Assembly (NCBI GenBank): GCA_030648295.1
Contig: JAUSID010000177.1
Span: forward strand, 97,463 to 161,462
Source: Opitutaceae bacterium
Lineage (GTDB): Bacteria; Verrucomicrobiota; Verrucomicrobiia; Opitutales; Opitutaceae
Length of the DNA: 64,000 nt
Direction: 5' to 3'
Part shown: positions 1 to 10,172 of the stretch, piece after piece
Numbering within the stretch: the first letter of the stretch is position 1
How the letters are laid out: every line of letters begins with the position of its first letter
Notes under the pieces: generated by a model
What the model was told of the DNA's origin: nothing
The model's input: only the letters and a program-made list of their open reading frames with translations
Database searches by the model: none
Position numbers and translations under genes: made by a program

Positions 1-153
1 CACCACCGCCGATTCGACTGGAATAGGTCGCGGCCAAAATCCCACGATGATGAGCGCAATCAGCAGCAGCGCGCCAAATAGCGGCAGCCGGCGGCGCCAT
101 GCCGGCGCCGTCGCTCGTCGCGCCGTCTTCGGAAGGGGAGTTGCTACTTGCAT
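1..153 (-). CDS. Periplasmic adaptor (HlyD/MFP family) of an ABC exporter, N-terminal part only
   Basis: The first 51 codons read inward from an ATG at 151-153. They give a basic, Thr/Arg-rich cytoplasmic head (about 26 residues), one hydrophobic anchor (FGALLLIALIIVGFW) and the start of a periplasmic segment (PRPIPVESAVV). This is the usual N-terminus of an efflux membrane-fusion protein. It lies 14 bp downstream of the FtsX-type permease stop on the same strand and behind the ATPase, the gene order of a tripartite ATPase-permease-adaptor exporter. The family call rests on topology and context, because the lipoyl and beta-barrel domains lie outside the window. Confidence 0.6.
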   Translation of the reverse strand, partial: MQVATPLPKTARRATAPAWRRRLPLFGALLLIALIIVGFWPRPIPVESAVV

Positions 154-167
154 GGAAAGACCGCCGC

Positions 168-2534
168 TCATTCGCGCGTCTTCAGCGCGCTGACCAGATC
201 AATCTCGGCGAGTTTGCGGGATGCGAACAGCCCTGACAATGTCGATGCCAGTGCCACCACCAGGACGGCAAACGCGTAATTCGCGGCCGTCAGCACCAGC
301 GGCAGCCGCACCGTCTCGGTATTGACGGCGGACAAGATTCCCCGGGCGAACCCGGAACCAAGTACGAGCCCGATCGGCAGCGCCACCAACGTGAGCAACA
401 CGAGCTCGCCGACGAGCACGGCACTCACTTCGCCGCGCGTGAAACCGAGGACACGCAACGTCGCCAGCTCGAGCGAACGCTCGGAGAGCGAGATGCGGGC
501 GCTGTTATATACGATGCCGAACGCCACCACGGTCGCGAACAGCAGGTATATTTTCTGGATCAGCCCGATACTTTCGGCGGTGGTCTTGCGGAAACCTTCC
601 CGCAGCGAGTCCTTGATCACGCAGCCGGCGATCCGCGGCGTGTTTTTCACCGCGGTCAGGAATTCGCGCCAGTGGGCCTTGTTCACGACGACGTGCGCGC
701 CGCTGATCCGATCGCCCTCGAGCAGCAGCCGGTTCAACGCGTGGATCTCCATATACGCCGCCATGCCGGCAAAATCCTCCGCCAGCCCGACGATCGGCAC
801 GGTGAGCTCGCGTTCGCGGCCCTCGAGTACACGCGCGACGATTTCGTCGCCTGGCCGCACGCGAAGGACTTCGCCCAGCTTCGCCGAAATGACGATGCCG
901 CGCGCGGGGAGCGTGAGCTGCCGCGGCGTCGCGTCGATGGCGCGGCTGAGTGTGCCGCGTTCCGGCAAGCCCTGGAACATCAGCCGGCGTTTGATCGGAC
1001 CGGCGCGCAGTTCGACGGGCACGAAACGAAACGGCTCCGCGTGGACCACCCCTGGCAGGTGTTTGAAATCCGCGATGGCGCGCGCCGCCTCCGGTTCGAC
1101 CAACGAGAGCGTCACCGTCTGGCGCTGCACGATGTCCCATTGAAAATCGATCACGTACGCGACGCCGTCGCGGAATGAATTCGGCACGATCAGGATTCCC
1201 GTGGCCATGGCGAGCGCGAGGCAGGTAATCCCGCTGCGCACCGGCCGCCGCTGGATGTTGCGCAATGCCATCCGAAACGACGGACTGAACCATCGCGCGA
1301 TCCGAAACCGCTCGAGAAACGCCGGCCGGTAGTTGGTGGGTGCCTCGGGCCGCATCGCCTCCGCCGGGGGCAGCCGCACGGCGCGCTGCACCGCACCGGC
1401 CACACCGACAAAGGCCGCGAGCGAGCTGGCGACCGCGGCCGCGACCAGCACGCGTCGGTCGAGCATGAAATCCAGCTGGGGAAACCGAAAAAACAAATGA
1501 TACATGCCGACGAGTTGATGGCCGAGCAGGATGCCGCCGATCGCACCGACGCCGACGCCAACCACCACGATCACGAGGGAGAACTTGAAGTAGTGCATCC
1601 CGATTTGCGCGTTGCTGAAGCCGCAGGCCTTGAGCATGGCGATCTGCTCGCGCTGGAGCGCAATCTGCCGGCTCATCACCGAATTGGTCATGAACGCCGC
1701 CACGCTTAGAAACACCAGCGGGAACGCGACCGCCAGGCCGTTGAGGACCCGAATCTCGTCGTCCACGCGGCGGTTGGAGGGGTGATCGATTCGACCATAG
1801 GCTCCACGACTCCCGTAGGGCGCTAGCACGCGATCGACGGCCGCGATCACATCGCGTTCGGATGCTCCCGGCGCGAGGCTCAGCGCCACGGCGTTGAACG
1901 CGCCGTAAAGCTGAAACGCGGTCGCGAGTTCCTTGTATGGTACCCAGAACACGCCGTAGGTCTTGTTGTCGGGCAGCGCCGCTCCCGGGGGTGCCTCGAA
2001 GACGAACTCCGGCGAAAGCACGATCCCGGAGATTTCAAACGCCTCCTTCCGGCCGTTGAGTACAGCCGAAATGGTGGCTCCGGGTTTCAGCCCGTGCGCG
2101 TCCGCGAACGCCTCGCTGACCACGAACTCGCCGCGCGCCGCGCCGCCGAGTGGCAGCCGGCCGGTACGCACATAAATCCGGTTGAGCCCGCGTTCGCCGC
2201 GCTCCGGCAGCGAATTCAGCAGGCCAACGGCCGGTTCGATGAGCCCCGGCACGTCGAGTGTAACCTGAATTGCGATACTCGTCTCGACAGCGGCGACACC
2301 CGGAATGACGGCCAGCTGCTCGCGCACGGCCTCGGGCGCGCGCTTCAGCCGGGCGAACACCTGCGCGAACCGATGCTGTTCGTAATACGTGTCGCGCGTC
2401 GTCACCAGCGACAGGATCAGCGAGCGCGTCATGATCATCATCGCCAGCCCGCAGGCCATCACGAGCGCGACGGCCAATGCCTGCGACTTCAACGCCTTTA
2501 AATCGCGGAGCAGTTTGCGATCGAGCAGGGGCAC
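168..2534 (-). CDS. ABC transporter permease with two FtsX domains
   Basis: A 788-residue inner-membrane permease. One TM segment follows the N-terminal LLDRKLLRDL stretch, then an extracytoplasmic domain, then an FtsX block of three TMs near residues 270-390. A second cycle repeats this: TM, periplasmic domain, and a C-terminal three-TM FtsX block (about 665-780). Two FtsX cycles in one chain is the LolCE/MacB-like type that couples ATP hydrolysis to extrusion of a substrate across or out of the membrane. The start is GTG at 2532-2534; the LLDRKLLRDL opening is what I expect for this family, so I kept it. The ATPase lies 143 bp upstream and the adaptor 14 bp downstream. The substrate cannot be told from sequence. 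Confidence 0.88.
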   Translation of the reverse strand: MPLLDRKLLRDLKALKSQALAVALVMACGLAMMIMTRSLILSLVTTRDTYYEQHRFAQVFARLKRAPEAVREQLAVIPGVAAVETSIAIQVTLDVPGLIEPAVGLLNSLPERGERGLNRIYVRTGRLPLGGAARGEFVVSEAFADAHGLKPGATISAVLNGRKEAFEISGIVLSPEFVFEAPPGAALPDNKTYGVFWVPYKELATAFQLYGAFNAVALSLAPGASERDVIAAVDRVLAPYGSRGAYGRIDHPSNRRVDDEIRVLNGLAVAFPLVFLSVAAFMTNSVMSRQIALQREQIAMLKACGFSNAQIGMHYFKFSLVIVVVGVGVGAIGGILLGHQLVGMYHLFFRFPQLDFMLDRRVLVAAAVASSLAAFVGVAGAVQRAVRLPPAEAMRPEAPTNYRPAFLERFRIARWFSPSFRMALRNIQRRPVRSGITCLALAMATGILIVPNSFRDGVAYVIDFQWDIVQRQTVTLSLVEPEAARAIADFKHLPGVVHAEPFRFVPVELRAGPIKRRLMFQGLPERGTLSRAIDATPRQLTLPARGIVISAKLGEVLRVRPGDEIVARVLEGRERELTVPIVGLAEDFAGMAAYMEIHALNRLLLEGDRISGAHVVVNKAHWREFLTAVKNTPRIAGCVIKDSLREGFRKTTAESIGLIQKIYLLFATVVAFGIVYNSARISLSERSLELATLRVLGFTRGEVSAVLVGELVLLTLVALPIGLVLGSGFARGILSAVNTETVRLPLVLTAANYAFAVLVVALASTLSGLFASRKLAEIDLVSALKTRE

Positions 2535-2638
2535 GGGTTCGAGATGTCAGAGATCAGACGCCAGCTGTCAGCCGTTGAATGTCGAATGACGAATGATGGT
2601 ATTTCGAAAGCAGATGAATATCGAGTGGGTGGTGTTCT

Positions 2639-2673
2639 CTCTGACATCTGACTTCTGGCATCTGACATCTGCT
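2639..2673. repeat. Short direct repeat ATCTGAC in the ABC operon spacer
   Basis: The 143-bp spacer between the ATPase and permease genes holds three closely spaced copies of a (C)ATCTGAC-type unit, with a related TGTCAGAGATCAGA stretch at about 2543-2556 on the other side. It is non-coding and repetitive. It resembles the low-complexity CATCTGGCATCGGGCATC repeat found again at 19.4 and 44.0 kb, so it is probably repeat debris rather than a regulatory site. Confidence 0.45.
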
Positions 2674-2677
2674 CTGG

Positions 2678-3436
2678 TCACCACGCGAGTGCGCCGACGG
2701 CGCCACGAACGGCGTTGCGGCGCTCGTGTACGATGCGGCCGTCGGACAGGGTGAAAACGCGGTCCGCCATGTCGGCGAGAATCGCGTTGTGGGTGATGAT
2801 CACCGCGAGCGTGCCCAACTCGCGATTGATTCGCTCGATCGCCTCGAGCACGGTGATTCCGGTGTGCACATCGAGGGCGCCGGTGGGTTCATCGCAGAGC
2901 AACACCTCGGGCCGTTTCGCGATCGCGCGGGCGATGGCCACCCGCTGCTGTTCGCCGCCGGAAAGTTCCGCCGGAAAATGATCGAGCCGTTCGCCCAGCC
3001 CCACCAGGTGCAGTGCGTCTTCCGGCACCATCGGGTCGCGGCAGATTTCGGTGATGAGCGCGACATTCTCGCGGGCGGTAAGGCTCGGAATGAGATTGTA
3101 CGCCTGGAAAACGAATCCGACGCCATCACGACGAAAGTTCGTGAGCGCGGCTTCGTCGGCCATGGCGAGATTCCAGCCGCGATAGAGCAGGGTGCCATGC
3201 GTGGGCGAATCGAGGCCGCCAAGTTGATTCAATAGGGTGGATTTCCCGCTGCCCGATGCCCCCAGCAATACGACGAGCTCGCCGGCGAACAAATCGAAGT
3301 CGACGCCGGCCAGCGCGGTCACCGCCGCCTCGCCTTCGCCGTAGACCCGCGCGACGTCGCGCACGTGAAAAAGCAGCTCGCGCGCCGGTCGGGGCGCGTC
3401 GCTCGAAGTTCCGGCGTTTCCGGCGGGAGAGGACAT
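2678..3436 (-). CDS. ABC transporter ATP-binding protein (LolD/MacB-type)
   Basis: A 252-residue cytoplasmic ATPase that would energise the FtsX permease downstream. It has Walker [10 protein letters not shown], a Q-loop in VFQAYNLI, the signature [14 protein letters not shown], Walker [13 protein letters not shown] and the H-loop ITHN, in the standard order and spacing. I chose the ATG at 3434-3436; the frame stays open to a TTG at 3484, which would add 16 non-conserved residues. The roughly 290 bp upstream, to the Sel1 gene at 3727, shows no gene I can support. It is probably co-transcribed with the permease and adaptor. Confidence 0.9.
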   Translation of the reverse strand: MSSPAGNAGTSSDAPRPARELLFHVRDVARVYGEGEAAVTALAGVDFDLFAGELVVLLGASGSGKSTLLNQLGGLDSPTHGTLLYRGWNLAMADEAALTNFRRDGVGFVFQAYNLIPSLTARENVALITEICRDPMVPEDALHLVGLGERLDHFPAELSGGEQQRVAIARAIAKRPEVLLCDEPTGALDVHTGITVLEAIERINRELGTLAVIITHNAILADMADRVFTLSDGRIVHERRNAVRGAVGALAW

Positions 3437-3726
3437 CGGTGGCCGGCGAGCAAATCCGCTCGTCCGGCCGGCCGCAACGGACAACGCCGTTTATCGGCGT
3501 GGCTGCACGCGCGTATTAGTGTCCGCTTACGACCCACTTCGCGTCCGCACTTCCGCGCTCACCTGCCCAATCGTGGCTTCCACCGCAGCACTAGCCGAAG
3601 GATCGAGGACAGGCTCGGCGGCGGCAATGAATCCGCGATGCGCCAGTGCGGTGCGGAAACAGCGAACCGCGGCGGCTTGTGGCGGCGAGCGCGGCGGTGT
3701 GGTGTGACCCCGCGCTCAATGTCGTA

Positions 3727-4464
3727 TCATTTCACCGTCCGTGCCGTCGCCGCAGCGAACGGGGCCGCTGGCGGCAGCAGATCCACCGCTTTCGAGTGCG
3801 TGAGCTCGCGCTCGATTTCGAGGGCGCGTTTTTCGGCCGCCGCGATCAACTCGGGTTTCTTCAGCTTCTGAATCTGCGCGCGCACGGCGGTTTCGGCCGG
3901 GCTTTCGGAGCCGCGCTTTTTCGAGAGCATCAGCCAGGCGAGTCCTTCGGCGTAATCGCGTTTCACGCCCCGGGCGCTGGCGTAAGCCGCCCCAATGTTG
4001 TGAAACGCCTCGGTGACGCCGCCCGCCGCAGCCGCCTTGAAATAAGCGAGCGCCCGCGCGCGGTCCTGGGCCAGACCAACCCCGTCGTCCAGCAGCATCC
4101 CAACGCGAAATGCGGCCGACCCTTCGCCTTTGCGCGCCGCGCTTTCGAGCAACGTCAGCGCGCGCGTGCGGTCTTGCGGCACCTTGTAGGTGGGATCTCC
4201 GCGCAGCAGCATTTCCCCGAGTTGCGCCTGGGCCTTCGGATTTCCCTTCTCCGCCGCCGCGGTGAGTTCCTTCACATCGGCCCACATCGAGCCGCCGGCA
4301 CCACCGGTTTTGGACATCAAAACCGGCGCGGAATCACGCGTCTCCTCGCGAGTACTTTTCTTTGAAGGCGAGGCCGCACGGCACGGCAGCGCACCAACAA
4401 CGATGATCGCGCAGCCCAAGGCCAGCCGCTGCCGAACATCAGCAAAAATGTTCGGACTACCCAT
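3727..4464 (-). CDS. Secreted Sel1-like (TPR-type) repeat protein
   Basis: A 245-residue protein starting at the ATG at 4462-4464 (the frame is open 22 codons further). It has a signal peptide with hydrophobic core LALGCAIIVVGAL and a probable cleavage near CRAA. About three Sel1-like helical repeats follow (roughly residues 65-190), recognisable from A..G...A...LG.ML..G, A..L...A..G...A...VG and A...F..AA.GG...A..N.G patterns. Such solenoids mediate protein-protein contacts in the periplasm; no catalytic motif is present. It stands alone between the ABC operon and recA, and no specific role can be assigned. Confidence 0.8.
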   Translation of the reverse strand: MGSPNIFADVRQRLALGCAIIVVGALPCRAASPSKKSTREETRDSAPVLMSKTGGAGGSMWADVKELTAAAEKGNPKAQAQLGEMLLRGDPTYKVPQDRTRALTLLESAARKGEGSAAFRVGMLLDDGVGLAQDRARALAYFKAAAAGGVTEAFHNIGAAYASARGVKRDYAEGLAWLMLSKKRGSESPAETAVRAQIQKLKKPELIAAAEKRALEIERELTHSKAVDLLPPAAPFAAATARTVK

Positions 4465-4738
4465 GTGCCATGCGGACCGCAGGAAAAGATACCGGTTTCC
4501 TGCCGGACCTAAATTCAGGGCTGGCATCATTGATCTCGACCGGAAATGCGGGCCGGAGGCCCGCGCTCCCAGGGGCCAACCGCCGACGGAGTAACCTGCG
4601 GTAAAAAATCTCCCCCGTCCAGCCGCGCAGGACCGGGTCGTTTATACATCACCCACAAATCTCACGCGGATGCGGGCGAGGGTGCGCGCGCTTCCAAGTG
4701 GAGCCGCCCTGAAAAACGTGTATTTCGCCGGAGCCGGC

Positions 4739-5830
4739 TTATTCGATCTTTTCGCCCACGACGGTGGCTCCGCCGGTGACCGTCACTTTTTCGAGCACCG
4801 CTTTCTTAATCTTCTCCGCCAGCTCGGGCTTTTCCTTCAGTGCTTGCTTCGCGGCGTCGCGACCCTGGCCGACGAGATTGCCCTCGTACGCGATCCACGC
4901 GCCCTTTTTCTCGAGAATCTTGTGTTCGAGTCCGAGGTCGAGGAGCGAGCCCGTCTGGGAAATGCCCTCGTCGTACATGATGTCGAACTCGCACTCGGTG
5001 AACGGCGGCGCGACCTTGTTCTTCACCACTTTGATCTTGGTGCGGTTGCCGATGACCTTCCCCTCCGGCGTCTTGATCTGATCCTTGCGCCGAATGTCGA
5101 GCCGGACCGACGCGAAAAACTTCAACGCCCGTCCGCCCGAAGTCGTCTCCGGGTTTCCGAACATCACGCCGATCTTCTCACGAATCTGATTGGTGAAGAT
5201 GCAGACGCAGTTCGTCTTGCTGACCACGGCCGTGAGCCGGCGCATCGCCTGGCTCATCAACCGCGCCTGCGCGCCCATCGTCATGTCGCCCATCTGGCCA
5301 TCCAGTTCCGCCCTCGTCGTCAGCGCGGCGACGGAGTCGAGCACGATCACATCGATCGAATTGGAGCGGATGAGCGTCTCCATGATGTTCAGCGCGTCCT
5401 CGCCGCTGTCGGGCTGCGAAACCAGCAGGTCGTCGAGCTGGACGCCGACGATGCGCGCGAACTTCGGATCCAGCGCGTGCTCGACGTCGATGAAAGCGGC
5501 AAGCCCGCCTGCCTTTTGCGCTTCGGCGATCACGCTAAGACAGAAGGTGGTCTTGCCCGAAGATTCCGGCCCGTAGATCTCGATGATCCGGCCTTTCGGC
5601 AACCCGCCGACGCCGAGTGCGAGGTCGACCGCGAGCGAACCGGTGGGAAGCGTCTCGACCTTCATCTTCGCATTGCTGCCGAGCCGCATGATGGAGCCTT
5701 CGCCGAACTGCTTGGTGATGGCGGACAGTGCGAGCTCGATGTTCTTGTCCCGACCGGGGACGACGGCGCCGTTGCCGGCGGCACTGGCGGATTTGTGATC
5801 GGCGACCTTGACGGGAGCGGCTTTGGACAT
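4739..5830 (-). CDS. recA: Recombinase RecA
   Basis: A full-length 363-residue RecA: Walker [10 protein letters not shown] at residues 87-95, the catalytic Glu in FIDVEHALD, Walker [11 protein letters not shown], the L1 loop region [15 protein letters not shown], the allosteric [14 protein letters not shown] segment and [14 protein letters not shown]. It forms ATP-dependent filaments on single-stranded DNA for strand exchange and SOS induction. The ATG at 5828-5830 gives the expected short variable N-terminus. The tail ends in the acidic VVGEKIE. It is a single gene; no neighbouring recX is visible. I could not identify a LexA box in the 240 bp upstream. Confidence 0.98.
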   Translation of the reverse strand: MSKAAPVKVADHKSASAAGNGAVVPGRDKNIELALSAITKQFGEGSIMRLGSNAKMKVETLPTGSLAVDLALGVGGLPKGRIIEIYGPESSGKTTFCLSVIAEAQKAGGLAAFIDVEHALDPKFARIVGVQLDDLLVSQPDSGEDALNIMETLIRSNSIDVIVLDSVAALTTRAELDGQMGDMTMGAQARLMSQAMRRLTAVVSKTNCVCIFTNQIREKIGVMFGNPETTSGGRALKFFASVRLDIRRKDQIKTPEGKVIGNRTKIKVVKNKVAPPFTECEFDIMYDEGISQTGSLLDLGLEHKILEKKGAWIAYEGNLVGQGRDAAKQALKEKPELAEKIKKAVLEKVTVTGGATVVGEKIE

Positions 5831-6072
5831 GGCGGGCGGAATTGACGGACGTTAAAAAGAAGTGGTGACGGACTGGAATCCAGCGAAGACGTGAGGCCAC
5901 GTCCGACTTGGAAGCAAGCCTACCGTCACCCCAAATCAGAGTATCGGGGTTATTGTGGCCTGACGATGTGTGGAGTGTTCAAATGCACACGTCAAGCTCG
6001 GATTGCCGCCGGGCACCTGCCCGCCAACCCGTATCGTTCACTCGGATCGAACGATGCCGCGGCTCTCGCGCC

Positions 6073-8592
6073 CTACGGTCGATAGGTGGCGTTGCGCGCC
6101 TCTTCTGCGGTATCAGCCGAGAGCAGGGCGACCGCGCGTCGCACCTGCAGCATCTTCAGCACGCGGCCACGTTCGCTCGTCGGCACGGATTCGGGTATCT
6201 CGTCCGCAATATACAAGTGCCGCTCCGGAGGCGTCTGGCGCGTGAATAGCATCAGGCTGCGATCGATGACGTGATCCTGGATCGCGATGGCGGCATTGCC
6301 GGCTGCCCGGGCTGCTCGAGCGTAGAAATTGAGGAAACGGCCGAGGGTGTCTCCGAGCACCGGAACGGCCTGCGCGCTGCTGCCGGCGGTTTCAAGCAAC
6401 GTTCCAAGCGCGGCGAGGGCGGTGCGGGGATTCTGCAATTGCTGGTGCGTGGTCCGAAGGGTCTCGAGATTGTCGATTCGCTCACCGATGAACCCCAGCA
6501 CGGCAATCACCGTTCCCAGCCGCTCGCGCGCCGCCTCGATTAGATACGCCCCCTGCTCATTGCCTGTCAGCCGGGCCCGAAGTCTTTCGAGCCGATCGAG
6601 TTGGGCGTCGCCCGGTTCAAGCGCTTCCTTGGCCGCGTTGATGTCGCTGCGCAGGTTCACGACCACCGTCCACATCGGATCGTCCGCGGGCGCACCCAGT
6701 TCCTGGAGCACGCGCTCCACGGTGACCGCCGTGCTGCCTCGGATCCCGCTGATGGAGCGTGCGAGATCGCGCAGTTCATGATCGCAGCGCCCCACCTCGC
6801 TCAGCTGTTCGCGAAGGCTGTTGCGCAGTCCCGCGTATTCCTGATCAAGTGCAGCGACGCTGTCGCGCAGGCCGCGCAGGCATTGGCCCGCAAGCTCGGC
6901 GGCGCGGGGCGAATTCTGATCGTAGGGCAGGTCGGGCAAACCCGCCTGCATCCGGGAGGGCAGTTGCTGGCGCGCACGATTCGCGGCGGTCCTCACGGCG
7001 GCCCAGGCGTCGGCGAGTGAACCCTCGTCCGCCGGGTGCGCGGCCGCCACGGCCGCGCGGGCGGCGTCGACGGCCGACTGCGCCGAATCAAACGTGCGTT
7101 GCGCCTCGCCCAAGGCACGCACAATCGCATCGCGCACTTCCTGAAGTTCCGCCCGCTGCCGCGGCAGCGCCTCGGCCCGAATGGCGCGCTTTTGTTCGGC
7201 GTTCACATCGTCGCTGCGAAGCTGGGCCTCGCTCGTCGCGACGGCACGCTCCTTTTCGCGCAGCAATTGGTCCGCCGTGACAGCGCCGCGGGCCGTGGCG
7301 TCGACGATCCGGAGCGGGCTGCGCTGGAAACGCAGTCCGCGCCGGGCGGTATCGAGCGCGTCGCGGGCGCGGGCGAGTGCCGCCTCGCGCGTGGCGAGAT
7401 CCGCCCGGGCGTTCCGGGCGCGTTCACCCGCCTGCTCGAAATCGATGCGCCGGGTCTGCCACGTTGCCAGCGCGGCCGCGAGCGTGGCCGGGTCGGGCAA
7501 CGGTTCGGCGGACGCCGGTGGCAGCCGGGCGGCCTGGTTGCGCAATTCGGTGAACAACGTTTGCGAACGCGCGCGAACCTCGTGATAGCGGACGAGTCGT
7601 GTCGTCAGCATCTCACACAGCGCCTGGAGATCGTCTCCGTGCGCGGCGAGGATGGGCAGCGTATCGTCGAAACGGCGGAAACGCTCCACCGGCTCGGCGC
7701 GAACCGCGGCGTCCATGTGGCGGTTGGTTTCGAACTCCCCGCGCGGGACGAATGCCGGCAGCAGTTGCAGCCAATCGATCGTGTTGGCGTTGGCGTAGGT
7801 GATGACCAGGGAGTCGACGCCCTCGACGTTGTAGCGCTGCCCACGCGCGCGCAGGTCGACCTCCCAATGCGCGTAGATCCAGTTTTGAATCCTCACCGCC
7901 TCGGCGTGGCGGCCGCGCTTCTCGTAAAAATCCTGAAGCACCCACAAAGCGCCGCAAATCCCGCCGCGCCGGTCGAGGAACCGGCGGGTGAGCGCGCCGT
8001 AGTCGCGCAGGATCTCATCGAGCATCGAGCGCTCCCGCCCGGCGAATTGCGCCTGCAATTCCGCCAGGGCGGCGTCGCGTCCCCGACCGTCGGGCTGCGC
8101 GCGCACCGGGGCGGCGCGCTGGGCGTGTTCATCGCGCAGCGTCCGCGACAGCCGGCGCTGCCGCTGCGTCAGCAGCCAGACGGTCCGGCGCGTTTCCTCG
8201 AACTGCACCCGCGCGACCTCAGTAATTGCATTCTCGATACACCGGCCCATGCGCGCGCTGAACCCGGACGTGTCGATGCGGCGGGCGTCGAATTCGCGGC
8301 GCGCGGCCTCGAGGTTCGCGGCGTTTTCCTCGAGCCTGGTCCGGTGCCGCCGCAAATCGCCGGTCAATGCCTCCGGGTCCAGCGCGGTGCCATCCGCCTG
8401 CTGCGCCGTGCGGGAGATCTCGCGGCGCAAATACGCCTCGGCGTCGGCGCCGAAACGCTGAAATTCCGCCAGGGTATCGTGGTAACGGCCGTACGTTTCC
8501 TCCACCGGCGTGGCACCATGAACGGCCGCCGCGATGCCGGCCAACGCCGCCACGCACGTCATCGGGCAAAAACGAACCCATCGCGTCGACAT
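6073..8592 (-). CDS. Large secreted coiled-coil protein of unknown function
   Basis: An 839-residue protein started at the ATG at 8590-8592, which has a good GGAGG about 8 bp upstream and opens a clear signal peptide (MTCVAALAGIAAAVHGA). The mature chain is extremely Arg/Ala/Glu-rich, with long heptad-like stretches (about 60-180, 370-560 and 600-700) suggesting extended coiled coils, and has no recognisable enzyme motif. A conserved-looking non-helical segment (WVLQDFYEKRGRHAEAVRIQNWIYAHW) lies near residue 220. It would reside in the periplasm or on the surface as a structural or scaffolding protein. I do not recognise a family. It is flanked by recA and an ion permease, with no apparent operon partner. 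Confidence 0.8.
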   Translation of the reverse strand: MSTRWVRFCPMTCVAALAGIAAAVHGATPVEETYGRYHDTLAEFQRFGADAEAYLRREISRTAQQADGTALDPEALTGDLRRHRTRLEENAANLEAARREFDARRIDTSGFSARMGRCIENAITEVARVQFEETRRTVWLLTQRQRRLSRTLRDEHAQRAAPVRAQPDGRGRDAALAELQAQFAGRERSMLDEILRDYGALTRRFLDRRGGICGALWVLQDFYEKRGRHAEAVRIQNWIYAHWEVDLRARGQRYNVEGVDSLVITYANANTIDWLQLLPAFVPRGEFETNRHMDAAVRAEPVERFRRFDDTLPILAAHGDDLQALCEMLTTRLVRYHEVRARSQTLFTELRNQAARLPPASAEPLPDPATLAAALATWQTRRIDFEQAGERARNARADLATREAALARARDALDTARRGLRFQRSPLRIVDATARGAVTADQLLREKERAVATSEAQLRSDDVNAEQKRAIRAEALPRQRAELQEVRDAIVRALGEAQRTFDSAQSAVDAARAAVAAAHPADEGSLADAWAAVRTAANRARQQLPSRMQAGLPDLPYDQNSPRAAELAGQCLRGLRDSVAALDQEYAGLRNSLREQLSEVGRCDHELRDLARSISGIRGSTAVTVERVLQELGAPADDPMWTVVVNLRSDINAAKEALEPGDAQLDRLERLRARLTGNEQGAYLIEAARERLGTVIAVLGFIGERIDNLETLRTTHQQLQNPRTALAALGTLLETAGSSAQAVPVLGDTLGRFLNFYARAARAAGNAAIAIQDHVIDRSLMLFTRQTPPERHLYIADEIPESVPTSERGRVLKMLQVRRAVALLSADTAEEARNATYRP

Positions 8593-8722
8593 CGGGGTAA
8601 CCTCCAGTTGGGGTGGGTTGAAGGGGACGGTGCAACTCAGAGCACCGCGCGATGGCAGGGTCAAGCGGCACGGATGCTGCGACCTTGCGCCGTCTTGATC
8701 CCGCCAGCCGTGCTCAGCCCGC

Positions 8723-9943
8723 TTATATGCTCATCCACGCCACGCCCAGCAGCAGGCTGAGAATCGCGATGGGGGTGCCGGCCTTGAGGTATTCGACGAA
8801 CGAAAGATGGACGCCGCGGCCGCGCGCGATTTCGGCCACGATCAGGTTGGCGACTGATCCGAGCAGCGTGAGGTTGCCCGCGAGCGTCGTCGCCATCGCG
8901 AGCGTCAGCCAGGCATCGTGCGGATTTGCGAGCGTCGGCACAATGGGGCGAAAGAGCATGACCGCAGGAACATTCGAAACGAGGTTGCTCAGAATCACCG
9001 ACACCGCGGTCAGCGATGCCGGCCCGCCGTCGGCAAATGGCGCGAGCGCGGCGAACAGGTGACGGCCCAGACCGGAGGCCCCAATCGCGCCGGTCACCAC
9101 GAAGAGCGACGCGAAAAACACCAGCAGCGACCAATCGATTTCCTGGAAAACATGCGCCGGATCCGTGCGCCGCGTGATGAGCAGGATCGCCGCCGCCAGC
9201 GCCGCCGCCAGGGGAACGGGCGTGCCGGCGATCAGCGCCCCAAGCATCAGCGCGGTGGCAAAAAGCGCCTTGCGCAGTCGCGGCCGTTTCACCTCCGGTT
9301 CGAAATGGTACGTCTCGGTGAATTTTTCGCGGCGGAAATCGCCGCGATAAACGACGACGATGACCACCCAGATGATCGCGAGGCCCAGCAGCGCAATCGG
9401 CCCGAGTTCGAGCGTGAAATCCACGAAGCTGATCCCGGATGAAATTCCGACCAGCATGTTTTGCGGATTGCCGGTGATCGTGCCGACCGACCCGATGTTG
9501 GCCGCGGTCACGAGCGCGACGAGGTAGGGCAGGGGATTCCGGCGCAACGCCGCCGCGATATCGAGGATCAGCGGCGTGAACACGAGGACGATCGTGTCGT
9601 TGAGAAACACCGCCGAGAACAGGCCGGACACGGCGATGATCAACCCCAGCAGCATTCGCGGGGTCCGGGCAAACTGGAGCACCTTTGCGGTGACGAGATG
9701 AAAAAATCCCGCCATCCGCAGATTCACGTTCAACACCATCATCCCGAAAAGCAGCAGGATCGTGTTCCAATCCACTGCAGCATAAGCCTGCTCCAGCGAC
9801 AGCACCCCCAACGAAACGAGAAACGTCGCGCCCACGAGCGCAATCGTGGCGCGGTTCATCTTCAGCCACGGCCAGCGGCCAATCGCCACGCCCATGAGCG
9901 TCGCGACGATGATGATGCCGGCGAGGATCGTGACGCCGCTCAT
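8723..9943 (-). CDS. ArsB/NhaD-superfamily (SLC13-like) anion or ion permease
   Basis: A 406-residue polytopic membrane protein with about 11 TM segments in two pseudo-repeats. Each half carries the glycine/asparagine re-entrant motif of the ion-transporter superfamily: ANIGSVGTITGNPQNM near residue 150 and LAGNLTLLGSVANLIV near 360, together with VFLNDTIVLVFTPLI and LVSNVPAVMLFRP. These place it with the YbiR/ArsB/CitMHS group. Substrate (arsenite, citrate, sodium or another anion) is not decidable; there is no ars gene nearby. It starts at the ATG at 9941-9943. No gene is supported in the 229 bp upstream. Confidence 0.85.
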   Translation of the reverse strand: MSGVTILAGIIIVATLMGVAIGRWPWLKMNRATIALVGATFLVSLGVLSLEQAYAAVDWNTILLLFGMMVLNVNLRMAGFFHLVTAKVLQFARTPRMLLGLIIAVSGLFSAVFLNDTIVLVFTPLILDIAAALRRNPLPYLVALVTAANIGSVGTITGNPQNMLVGISSGISFVDFTLELGPIALLGLAIIWVVIVVVYRGDFRREKFTETYHFEPEVKRPRLRKALFATALMLGALIAGTPVPLAAALAAAILLITRRTDPAHVFQEIDWSLLVFFASLFVVTGAIGASGLGRHLFAALAPFADGGPASLTAVSVILSNLVSNVPAVMLFRPIVPTLANPHDAWLTLAMATTLAGNLTLLGSVANLIVAEIARGRGVHLSFVEYLKAGTPIAILSLLLGVAWMSI

Positions 9944-10172
9944 CTCGGACCCTCAGCCGTCCATGGCGAGCGCAGGGGACCGTGTGCACCGGCAATCAGG
10001 TTGGCGGTGAAAACATCCTTCATTGTTGGCCGAGCGTGGCGATGCCCGCGCCGGTGACAATCGCGGCGTACCCGGGCGGGCTTTAACCGAGGGGGCGACG
10101 GTGCTGGAGCAGGTCCCGCGGGAAGAGCGGTGTTTGAGGTCTGCCGGCGGCGGCGTTCGGCCGCGTCGCCAC

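Noticed and set aside
5831..6072. LexA/SOS box upstream of recA
   Set aside because: I could find no convincing palindromic operator, and the motif of this phylum is not something I can recognise reliably.
7036..8760. A 574-codon plus-strand frame
   Set aside because: Lies opposite the coiled-coil gene, which has a signal peptide and ribosome site; the plus frame is Arg-rich noise.
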